Shown in pieces: positions 1 to 6,534 of a stretch of 64,000 nt of DNA. A model generated the notes under the pieces. That model searched no databases. It saw nothing but the letters and a program-made list of their open reading frames with translations, and was not told the DNA's origin. Position numbers and translations under genes: made by a program. Numbering within the stretch: position 1 is the first letter of the stretch; every line of letters begins with the position of its first letter. Source of the DNA: an uncultured bacterium (GTDB taxonomy: Bacteria; Planctomycetota; JAJSAM01; JAJVHW01); NCBI GenBank assembly GCA_937996235.1, contig CALKVK010000030.1, positions 62,001 to 126,000 on the forward strand, given 5' to 3'.

Positions 1-323
1 ACGATCGAGCGGCGCGTGACGCGCACGCCGGCCGGCACACCCGTCCCGAGCACGCGGAACGACGTGTACGTGCGCCGGCTGCGTGACGCGCCGCGCGTGA
101 CGATCTCGACCTGGACCTGATGCCCGCGTACGCGTCCGCTGAGCTTCGGCGGGACCACGGACGAGCCGGGATCGAAGGTGAGCGCGAGCTTCCCCGCGGC
201 GATCGACCACGCGCTGCGCGTCGCGTCGTTGCGCTTCTGCGTCCACAGGAACGCCCCGAGCAGCGCCGCGGCGACCACGAACAGGAAGAAGCAGGAGGAG
301 CCGTCGACGGCGAGCACGTGCAT
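1..323 (-). CDS. Membrane-anchored protein of unknown function, C-terminus cut off
   Basis: This reading frame opens with ATG at 323 and runs off the left edge, so only about 107 residues are visible. A single hydrophobic helix lies at about residues 10-29 (SSCFFLFVVAAALLGAFLW), followed by a basic stretch (QKRND) and then an extracytoplasmic-looking, beta-rich segment. I do not recognise a family. It starts 33 bases after the stop of the threonine ammonia-lyase gene and is probably the last member of the same minus-strand run. There is no Shine-Dalgarno sequence; a TACACT hexamer lies nine bases before the ATG, so it may also have its own promoter. Codon use matches its neighbours. Confidence 0.6.
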   Translation of the reverse strand, partial: MHVLAVDGSSCFFLFVVAAALLGAFLWTQKRNDATRSAWSIAAGKLALTFDPGSSVVPPKLSGRVRGHQVQVEIVTRGASRSRRTYTSFRVLGTGVPAGVRVTRRSI

Positions 324-332
324 GGCTGTCCG

Positions 333-338
333 AGTGTA
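333..338 (-). promoter_or_regulatory. Putative -10 box (TACACT) close to a start codon
   Basis: TACACT on the minus strand is separated by nine bases from the ATG at 323. No Shine-Dalgarno sequence is present. It is one of seven similar arrangements in this window, suggesting transcription that starts at or near the start codon. Confidence 0.3.
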
Positions 339-356
339 CGTGGCCGGCGGGCGCGT

Positions 357-1586
357 TCAGGCGAGGTGGAAGCCCGCCGCCGTCAGCGTGCGCGTGACGG
401 CGTCGGCGTCGTCCTCGCCGCGCGTCTCGAGCAGCAGCGCGACCTCGACGACGCCGAGCGGCAGGTCGAGCGTGCTGCGCCGGTAGTTGATGCCGACGAT
501 GTTCAGCTCGTGGTCGGCGAGCAGGCCGAAGAGCTGCGCCATCTCGCGCGGGCTGCTGCCGCGGCGGTCGGTCAGGTGCACGCGCAGCCGCAGGTGGCGG
601 TGCTCCGCCGCGAGCGCGCGCCGCACGTAGCGCGTCTTCTCGAACGTGTCCATGTTGCCGCCCGAGACGATCGCCGCCACGGGCCCGCCGCGTGCGAGCT
701 CGCCGCGCAGGACGCCGTTCAGGAGCGCCGCCACCGGCACCGCGCCCGCGGGCTCGGCGCAGAGGTGCGCCTGCTCGTCGAGCAGCAGCACCGCGCGGCA
801 GATGTGCACGTCGTCCACCGTCACCATCGCGTCCACGTGCGCGAGGATCGCCTCGATCGTGCGCTCGCCGACCTGCTGCACCTTGATGCCGTCGGCGATG
901 GTGTGGACGCTGTCGGTCACGATGCGGCGGCCCGCGTGGAACGAGCGTACCGCGGAGTCCGCGCCCTCGGCCTGCACGCCGATGATGCGCACCTCGGGCC
1001 GGATTGCCTTGACGCAGGTCGCGATGCCGGCGATCAGGCCGCCGCCGCCGACCGGGCAGACGATCGTCGCGACGTCTGGGAGCTGGCGCAGGATCTCGAG
1101 TCCGATCGTGCCCTGCCCGGCCATCACGAGCTCGTCGTCGAACGCGTGCACGAGCGTGCCGCCGTCCTGCGACTGCAGCTCGAGCGCGTGGCGGTAGGCG
1201 TCGTCGTACGACGCGCCGTGCAGGATCACCTCGGCGCCGTAGCCCTCGGTCGCCTCGCGCTTCGTGAGCGGCGCGTACTCGGGCATGACGATGCGCGCGC
1301 GGGCGCCGAGCGAGCTCGCCGCGAGCGCCACGCCCTGCGCGTGGTTGCCGGCCGACGCGGCGATGATCCCCGCCGCGCGCTCCTCCGCGGAGAGCGCGTG
1401 GATCTTCGCGGCGGCGCCGCGCACCTTGAAGCTGCCCGTGCGCTGGAACAGCTCGAGCTTCAGGAACACGCGCTCGTCGCAGCCCATGCGCCGGTCGAGC
1501 GACGTCGCGTAGTGCAGCGGCGTCTCGTGGAACCGCCCCGAACCCCGCAGGCGGTCCGCGCGGCAGATCTGCTCGAGCGTGACCAT
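357..1586 (-). CDS. ilvA: Threonine ammonia-lyase with C-terminal ACT domain
   Basis: This is a 409-residue PLP enzyme that deaminates threonine to 2-oxobutanoate, the first step of isoleucine synthesis or a catabolic step. The PLP lysine is K54 in TGSFKVRGA, the substrate-loop SAGNHAQG is at about 78-85, and the phosphate-binding glycine run CPVGGGG is at 177-183. The last 85 residues form one ACT-type regulatory domain (RLRVHLTDRRGSSPREMAQ onward). Length and single ACT domain fit the short TdcB/IlvA form (about 400 residues) rather than the 510-residue E. coli IlvA with two. It follows the BaiN-like flavoprotein gene with a 52-base gap on the same strand. A serine dehydratase role cannot be excluded. 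Confidence 0.93.
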   Translation of the reverse strand: MVTLEQICRADRLRGSGRFHETPLHYATSLDRRMGCDERVFLKLELFQRTGSFKVRGAAAKIHALSAEERAAGIIAASAGNHAQGVALAASSLGARARIVMPEYAPLTKREATEGYGAEVILHGASYDDAYRHALELQSQDGGTLVHAFDDELVMAGQGTIGLEILRQLPDVATIVCPVGGGGLIAGIATCVKAIRPEVRIIGVQAEGADSAVRSFHAGRRIVTDSVHTIADGIKVQQVGERTIEAILAHVDAMVTVDDVHICRAVLLLDEQAHLCAEPAGAVPVAALLNGVLRGELARGGPVAAIVSGGNMDTFEKTRYVRRALAAEHRHLRLRVHLTDRRGSSPREMAQLFGLLADHELNIVGINYRRSTLDLPLGVVEVALLLETRGEDDADAVTRTLTAAGFHLA

Positions 1587-1638
1587 GCGACTTCCCTATC
1601 GGCACGCGGGCCGCGCCGACGGGAGCCGCGGCCGCGCG

Positions 1639-2985
1639 TCAGCCGGCGGCCAGCCCGGCGGCTAGCCCGGCGGCGGCGCCGCGCCCGGCGAGCCAGCCGC
1701 TCGACCACGCCCACTGGAAGTTGAAGCCGCCGAGGCGTCCCGTGACGTCGCACACCTCGCCGCAGAAGTGCAGCCCGGGCGCGAGCCGGCTCTCCAGAGT
1801 GCGGCGGACGAGCTCCGCGAGCGGCACTCCGCCCGCCGTGACCTCCGCCTTGCGGAAGCCCTCGGTGCCCGTGACGCCCAGGTCGAGCGCGGTGACGGCG
1901 CGCGCCGCCGCGCGGCGCTCCTCGCGCGTGATCTGCGCGAACTGTTTCGGCGCCGCGGGCACGAGCGCCTCGACGACGCTGCGCGGCAGGCGCTGTGTCA
2001 GGAACGCCCCGAGGCGCCGCCTGGGTCCGCGCTCGGCCGCGTCCTGCAGCGTGCGGTCGAGCTCCTCGGGCGGCGTCGGGCGCGGCGGGTCGTGGAGGCA
2101 CGAACCCGGCGGCTTCGGCTGCTCGAGGTAGCGCGCGAACGGTCCGGCGCGGCTCGCGAGCGTCCACAGGTCGGCGAGCACGCGCACCTCGCGTCCGTCG
2201 GCGCGCGCGCGCTCGAACGCGCCGGAGACGTCGAGCGCGGCCGGGCCGCTCACGCCGTGGTGCGTGAAGAGCATGCTGCCGCCCGCGCGCGCCTCCTCGC
2301 GCCCCGCGGCGTCGACGACGCTGAGGATCGCCGGGAGCGTGACGCCCGCGAGACCGTGGCCCGCGCTGCCCACGAGCGGCACCAGCGCGGGGACCGGCGG
2401 CACGAGCGTGTGGCCCGCCGCGCGTGCGACCTCGTAGCCGAAGCCGGTCGAGCCCGTCTCGGGCACCGAGAGTCCGCCCGTCGCGACGACCACGCGCCGC
2501 GCGAGGAGCCCGTCCACCTCCCAGCCGTCGCCCGCCCGCGCGATGCGCGTGACGGGCGCGCCGAAGCGCGGTGTCACGCCGCACGCGCGCGCCGCGTCGA
2601 GCAGCGCGCGCAGCACGTCCTTCGCGCGGCCGTGCTCCGGGAACACCTTCCCGATCGGCTCCTCGGCGAGCGCCACGCCGCGCTCCTCGAAGAAGCGCCG
2701 CACGGCCTTCGACGGCAGCTCGCGCAGCGCGGCGCGGACGACGTTCGGCGACTCCGTGCGGAAGTCCGCCTCGGTCACGATCGCGTTCGTGACGTTGCAG
2801 CGCCCGCCGCCGCTGATGAGGATCTTGCGGCCCGGCGGGTCGCGCGCGTCGAGCAGCGCCACCGACGGGCCGTCGGCAGCCGGCTCGAAGTGTCCGTCGC
2901 CGCGCAGCGCCCCCCGCGCCGCGAGCGCGGCGAAGAGTCCCGCCGCCCCGGCACCGACCACGGCCACGTCCACGCGTTCCTGCAT
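1639..2985 (-). CDS. BaiN/HI0933-family FAD-dependent oxidoreductase
   Basis: The 448-residue protein starts at the ATG at 2985, where a classical FAD dinucleotide-binding motif follows at once (VAVVGAGAAGLFAALAARG, residues 8-26). The family signature PPGRKILISGGGRCNVTN comes at about 50-67, and the C-terminus carries the family's FCGEVCDVTGRLGGFNFQW motif. The frame is open further upstream, but that part has no recognisable domain and overlaps the divergent gene. HI0933/BaiN members are flavoproteins of mostly unknown substrate; the gut enzyme BaiN acts on bile-acid enones, which should not be transferred to this protein. It is probably cotranscribed with ilvA downstream. Confidence 0.88.
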   Translation of the reverse strand: MQERVDVAVVGAGAAGLFAALAARGALRGDGHFEPAADGPSVALLDARDPPGRKILISGGGRCNVTNAIVTEADFRTESPNVVRAALRELPSKAVRRFFEERGVALAEEPIGKVFPEHGRAKDVLRALLDAARACGVTPRFGAPVTRIARAGDGWEVDGLLARRVVVATGGLSVPETGSTGFGYEVARAAGHTLVPPVPALVPLVGSAGHGLAGVTLPAILSVVDAAGREEARAGGSMLFTHHGVSGPAALDVSGAFERARADGREVRVLADLWTLASRAGPFARYLEQPKPPGSCLHDPPRPTPPEELDRTLQDAAERGPRRRLGAFLTQRLPRSVVEALVPAAPKQFAQITREERRAAARAVTALDLGVTGTEGFRKAEVTAGGVPLAELVRRTLESRLAPGLHFCGEVCDVTGRLGGFNFQWAWSSGWLAGRGAAAGLAAGLAAG

Positions 2986-2992
2986 CGCGGCG

Positions 2993-2998
2993 ACGCTA
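2993..2998 (-). promoter_or_regulatory. Putative -10 box (TAGCGT) seven bases before the flavoprotein start
   Basis: TGTAGCGT reads toward the flavoprotein gene on the minus strand. Seven bases separate the hexamer from the ATG, with no Shine-Dalgarno sequence between. The arrangement matches that at several other starts in the window and supports the ATG at 2985. Confidence 0.35.
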
Positions 2999-3115
2999 CA
3001 CGCAGCCGCGGGCCGGCCACCCCTTCTTGGACCCCGCCCCGTGCGCGCCGAACATGCCCCGGCCGATGCAGCGAGCCGCCGCCCGACCGTCCGCGCCGCG
3101 CGCGGGAGCGCGGCG

Positions 3116-4924
3116 ATGAGCGACGGGCGCGCCCCTGCCGACGAGGTGCGTCGCGAGCACGAGGCGCGCGCGAACGCCGCCGCCGAAGACGCTGCCCGCG
3201 AGAGCCGCGCCGACCTGCGCATCGCCGACGCGCGCACGTGGGTCTTCTTCGCGGCGCTCGCGCTGCTCGTCGCCGTCTGGGTCGTGCCGGGCGTGTCGGC
3301 CTGGTGGCTGCTGACGCCGCCCGCCGCGCTGGGGGCGCTCGTGGTCGTGCACCTCCGCGTCGCGAAGCGTCTCGCGCGCGCCGAGCGCCGCGGTGCGTTC
3401 CACCGGGCGGCGCTCGCGCGCATGGACGGGACGTGGGCGGGCACCGGCCAGGGCGGCGAGCGCTTCGCGTCGCCCGAGCACCCGTACTCCGGGCACCTCG
3501 ACGTCTTCGGCCGGGGCTCGCTGTTCGAGCTGCTCTCGGCCGCCCGCACGCCGCAGGGCGAGGCGCTGCTCGCCGCGTGGCTGCAGAGTGCACCCGACGC
3601 GGAGGAGATCCGCGCGCGTCAGGAGGCCGTGCGCGAGCTGGCGCCGCGTCTCGACCTGCGCGAGGACATCGCGCTCCTCGGCGGCGACGCGGCGGCTGCG
3701 CCGGGACTCGCCGAGGTCGGCGCGTGGGGCGCACGCGAACCCGTGCGCGCCGCCGCGTGGGTGGCGCCGGCGACGCTCGTCCTGCCTGTCCTCGTGCTGA
3801 CGCTCACGGTGCTCTGGCTCGCGGGGACGCTGCCGGTGTGGCCGCTCGTCGCCGCCGTGCTCGTGGTGCGGCTGCTCGCCCGCGCGACGGCGGCGGCCAC
3901 CGAGCGCATGACCGCGGGCGTCGTGCGCGCGTCCGCCGATCTCGACCTGCTCGCGGCGCTCCTCGCGCGACTCGAGGCGGAGACGCCGCGCGCGCCGCTC
4001 CTCGTCGAACTCCGCGAGCGCCTCGGTCGCGGCAGGGACGGTGCCGCCGCGCGCATCGCCGCGCTGCGGCGCGTCGTCGCGACGGGCGAGACGCTGCACA
4101 GCCAGTTCGCGGCGCCGATCGTGCTCGCGCTCTTCGGCGACGTCGCGCTCGCGCTCGCCTTCGAGCGCTGGCGCCGTCGCGACGGCCCGCGGCTCGCCGG
4201 CTGGATCGACGCCGTCGCGCGCTTCGAGGCGCTCGCGTCGCTCGCGGGCCACGCGGCCGAGCACCCCGACGACCCGTTCCCCGAGATCGTGGACGAGGGT
4301 CCGCTCCTCGCCGCCGAGGGTCTCGCGCACCCGCTCCTCACCGAGGCGCGCGGCGTGCGCAACGACGTGGCGCTGGACGCCACCCGGCGTGTCTACGTCG
4401 TCAGCGGCTCGAACATGTCGGGCAAGAGCACGCTGCTCCGCGCCGTCGGCTCGAACGCCGTGCTCGCGTTCGCGGGCGGCACCGTGCGCGCGCGGCGCCT
4501 GCGCATCGCGCCGCTGACGCTCGGCGCGTCCATCCACGTGCACGACTCCCTGCAGGACGGCGAGTCGCGCTTCTACGCCGAGGTCGCGCGCGTCGCCGCG
4601 ATCGTGCGCCTCGGCCGCGACCCGGCGCGGCCGCTGCTCTTCCTGCTCGACGAGCTGTTCCACGGCACGAACTCGTCGGACCGCCGCACCGGCGCCGCGG
4701 CGGTCGTCCGCGCGCTGCTCGAGGGCGGCGCCGTCGGCCTCGTGACGACGCACGACCTCGAGCTCGCGCGTCTCGCCGAGGACCTCGGCGCGGGCGTCGT
4801 GAACGTCCACTTCGAGGACCAGTTCGACGACGGCCGCATGAGCTTCGACTACCGCATGCGCCCGGGCGTGGTGACGCGCAGCAACGCGCTGGCGCTCATG
4901 CGCGCGGTGGGTCTCGACGTGTAA
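3116..4924 (+). CDS. Membrane-anchored MutS-like ATPase
   Basis: This 602-residue protein has the C-terminal MutS ATPase core: Walker A GSNMSGKST at about 431-439, Walker B LLFLLDELFHGTN at about 506-518 and the trailing TTHDLELA. The mismatch-recognition and connector domains of true MutS are missing. In their place are two hydrophobic hairpins, at about residues 40-80 (WVFFAALALLVAVWVVPGV) and about 217-260, so the protein should sit in the membrane. Such MutS-like proteins are widespread in Bacteroidetes and Planctomycetota, and none of their functions is well established. A role in mismatch repair is unlikely. The start was chosen at ATG 3116, just before the N-terminal charged region; upstream frame is outside the domain and overlaps the divergent flavoprotein gene. 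Confidence 0.88.
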   Translation: MSDGRAPADEVRREHEARANAAAEDAARESRADLRIADARTWVFFAALALLVAVWVVPGVSAWWLLTPPAALGALVVVHLRVAKRLARAERRGAFHRAALARMDGTWAGTGQGGERFASPEHPYSGHLDVFGRGSLFELLSAARTPQGEALLAAWLQSAPDAEEIRARQEAVRELAPRLDLREDIALLGGDAAAAPGLAEVGAWGAREPVRAAAWVAPATLVLPVLVLTLTVLWLAGTLPVWPLVAAVLVVRLLARATAAATERMTAGVVRASADLDLLAALLARLEAETPRAPLLVELRERLGRGRDGAAARIAALRRVVATGETLHSQFAAPIVLALFGDVALALAFERWRRRDGPRLAGWIDAVARFEALASLAGHAAEHPDDPFPEIVDEGPLLAAEGLAHPLLTEARGVRNDVALDATRRVYVVSGSNMSGKSTLLRAVGSNAVLAFAGGTVRARRLRIAPLTLGASIHVHDSLQDGESRFYAEVARVAAIVRLGRDPARPLLFLLDELFHGTNSSDRRTGAAAVVRALLEGGAVGLVTTHDLELARLAEDLGAGVVNVHFEDQFDDGRMSFDYRMRPGVVTRSNALALMRAVGLDV

Positions 4925-5054
4925 CGGGCGCGGGGGATACGTCCCGCATGCACGTCGAAGGCAGCGGACTGCAGCGAGACGCTTCGGAACCCGCGGCGCC
5001 TGCGCGCGGGCGCGTTCGACAGCGTCCCATGCGTTCGTGCGCGCGCGGTCGCGG

Positions 5055-5060
5055 TAGCAT
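5055..5060 (+). promoter_or_regulatory. Putative -10 box (TAGCAT) of the toxin-antitoxin operon
   Basis: TAGCAT ends seven bases before the ATG at 5068, and no Shine-Dalgarno sequence is present. Transcription would begin at or next to the start codon. This favours 5068 over the in-frame ATG at 5059, which overlaps the hexamer. Confidence 0.4.
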
Positions 5061-5067
5061 GTCGCCC

Positions 5068-5295
5068 ATGGACTGGGCTCCCCACATCGTCCTCGATCCG
5101 GCGATCTGCCACGGGCGCCCCACGTTCCGCGGCACCCGGGTGCTCGTGTCCACGGTGCTCGCCTACCTGGCGGCGAACCGCACTGCCGCGCAGATCCGAG
5201 ACGACTTCCCGGCCCTCACCGACGAAGCGATCCGTGCCGCGCTCGCGTATGCCGCAGACACGGTCGGCCGCGACCGCGTCGTGGCGAAGTCCTGA
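5068..5295 (+). CDS. DUF433-family antitoxin
   Basis: This 75-residue protein has the typical DUF433 sequence: an N-terminal IVLDPAICHGRPTFRGTRV beta segment, then a helix-turn-helix-like region (TAAQIRDDFPALTDEAIRAA). DUF433 proteins are antitoxins that neutralise a PIN-like partner and usually repress their own promoter. The partner gene begins two bases after the stop, and together they form a complete DUF433/DUF5615 module. An alternative in-frame ATG lies at 5059. The pair stands between a MutS-like gene and a convergent membrane protein gene with no mobile element visible. Confidence 0.88.
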   Translation: MDWAPHIVLDPAICHGRPTFRGTRVLVSTVLAYLAANRTAAQIRDDFPALTDEAIRAALAYAADTVGRDRVVAKS

Positions 5296-5297
5296 GC

Positions 5298-5684
5298 GTG
5301 CGCTTCAAGGTCGACGAGAACCTGCCGCCCTGGATCGCCCGGCGGCTCGCGGCCGCCGGTCACGACGCATGTACGGTCGCGGATCAGCGCCTGTGCGGCG
5401 GGCTCGACGAGCGGCTGGCGGCGGTCTGCCGCGAGGAGGGCCGCATCCTGGTCACGCTCGACCAGGACTTCGCGGACATCCGGCAGTACCCGCCCGGCGC
5501 GGGCCCGGGGTTCGTCGTCCTCCGGCCGGACGGCCAGGATCGAAGCGACTTCGAGGCCGCCGCGGCACTGTTGATCGAGGGTCGCGCCTCGACCGCCGTC
5601 GCGGGGAACCTCTGGATCGTAGAACGCTCCAGGATCCGGGTCCGCGATCGCGGTGACGACCGCAGAGATCCGGCGTCGGACTGA
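5298..5684 (+). CDS. DUF5615-family PIN-like toxin
   Basis: The 128-residue product starts with GTG two bases after the antitoxin stop. It shows the DUF5615 (Mut7-C-like PIN) pattern: FKVDENLPPWIARRL at the N-terminus with the first acidic metal ligands (D6, E7), then EGRILVTLDQDFADIRQYP at about 48-66 with further aspartates, and a C-terminal helix. PIN-fold toxins are metal-dependent ribonucleases; the RNA target of this subgroup is not known. The last 15 residues are highly charged and look like a tail. The acidic positions are intact, so the toxin is probably functional. Confidence 0.85.
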   Translation: MRFKVDENLPPWIARRLAAAGHDACTVADQRLCGGLDERLAAVCREEGRILVTLDQDFADIRQYPPGAGPGFVVLRPDGQDRSDFEAAAALLIEGRASTAVAGNLWIVERSRIRVRDRGDDRRDPASD

Positions 5685-5721
5685 CTCGCGCCGGGCGGTC
5701 CCTCGGCCGCGTCGGAAGCCG

Positions 5722-6300
5722 TCAGAAGAACAGCGTGAAGACGACGAAGAGCGTCACGAGCGCGCCCATCATCAGTTCGTGCAGCAGCCGGTTCCTCCAG
5801 ATCGCGAGCGCCACGAGGCAGACGACGCCCGTGGCGCGGATGACGTTCGTCGTGCGCAGCCAGACCTGGCCGCTGACGAGCGTCCGGTGCACACCGAGCG
5901 CGACGAGCGTGATCGCGAACATGAGGAAGATGGAGCGGTGTCGCGCGTAGTAGTACGTCCGGAAGTCGAAGGGCTCGGGCGCGGGCGGCACCTGCGGCGC
6001 CAGCATCGACGTCGAGAGGTAGAGCGCGACCGGCACCGAGAGGAACGCGAGGAACTCGGGGAACGACCTGCCCACCGCCTCGGCGTCGTGTGCCCAGAAG
6101 AACGACGCGAACCAGAACTGCGCGATGATCGCGAAGGCGAGCACGAGCCACGCGACGTGCAGCCAGTAGGCGCGGACGCGCGGGCGCTCGTTGACGATGC
6201 CGGCCACGCAGCCGAGCAGGTGCGTGATCGCGAGGCCGACCACGACGGCCGTCAGTGCCGACTGGTAGCTGAAGCGTTCCCAGAGGCGCTCCGCGGGCAT
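5722..6300 (-). CDS. Multi-pass membrane protein of unknown function
   Basis: This 192-residue protein has about five hydrophobic segments (residues about 15-35, 45-68, 80-100, 125-145 and 155-192) and ends in a membrane helix (VTLFVVFTLFF). It contains a conserved-looking loop FDFRTYYYARHRSIFLM between segments. I do not recognise the family. It is convergent with the toxin gene and divergent from the large secreted protein gene. A TACGAT hexamer lies eight bases before the ATG and there is no Shine-Dalgarno sequence. Confidence 0.7.
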   Translation of the reverse strand: MPAERLWERFSYQSALTAVVVGLAITHLLGCVAGIVNERPRVRAYWLHVAWLVLAFAIIAQFWFASFFWAHDAEAVGRSFPEFLAFLSVPVALYLSTSMLAPQVPPAPEPFDFRTYYYARHRSIFLMFAITLVALGVHRTLVSGQVWLRTTNVIRATGVVCLVALAIWRNRLLHELMMGALVTLFVVFTLFF

Positions 6301-6308
6301 CGCCCGGC

Positions 6309-6314
6309 ATCGTA
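6309..6314 (-). promoter_or_regulatory. Putative -10 box (TACGAT) of the membrane protein gene
   Basis: TACGAT on the minus strand is followed after eight bases by the ATG at 6300. It belongs to the set of TANNNT boxes immediately upstream of start codons without Shine-Dalgarno sequences. Confidence 0.3.
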
Positions 6315-6534
6315 GTCAGCGACGCCGCGCGGTTCCCGGGCGTTCTCGCTTACTGCTGCGGCCGCTGGCGCCGTCTGCGCTGCGCGGCAGAGCCCGCTTC
6401 GCACGGCCTTCACGTCGTCCGCGCGCAGAACAGGTGCGGCGCTGGCGGGCACTTCACAGGGCGTGACTAGCGTCTCGTCTCACGCCGAGCCCACCCGGCC
6501 CGGCTCGCAGACCCACGACACGGGAGACGCCAAC

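Noticed and set aside
1768..5295. Very long open frame (about 1175 codons) across the flavoprotein and MutS-like genes
   Set aside because: Only the last 75 codons, the DUF433 antitoxin, show family similarity; the rest is an arginine-rich shadow of other genes in GC-rich DNA.
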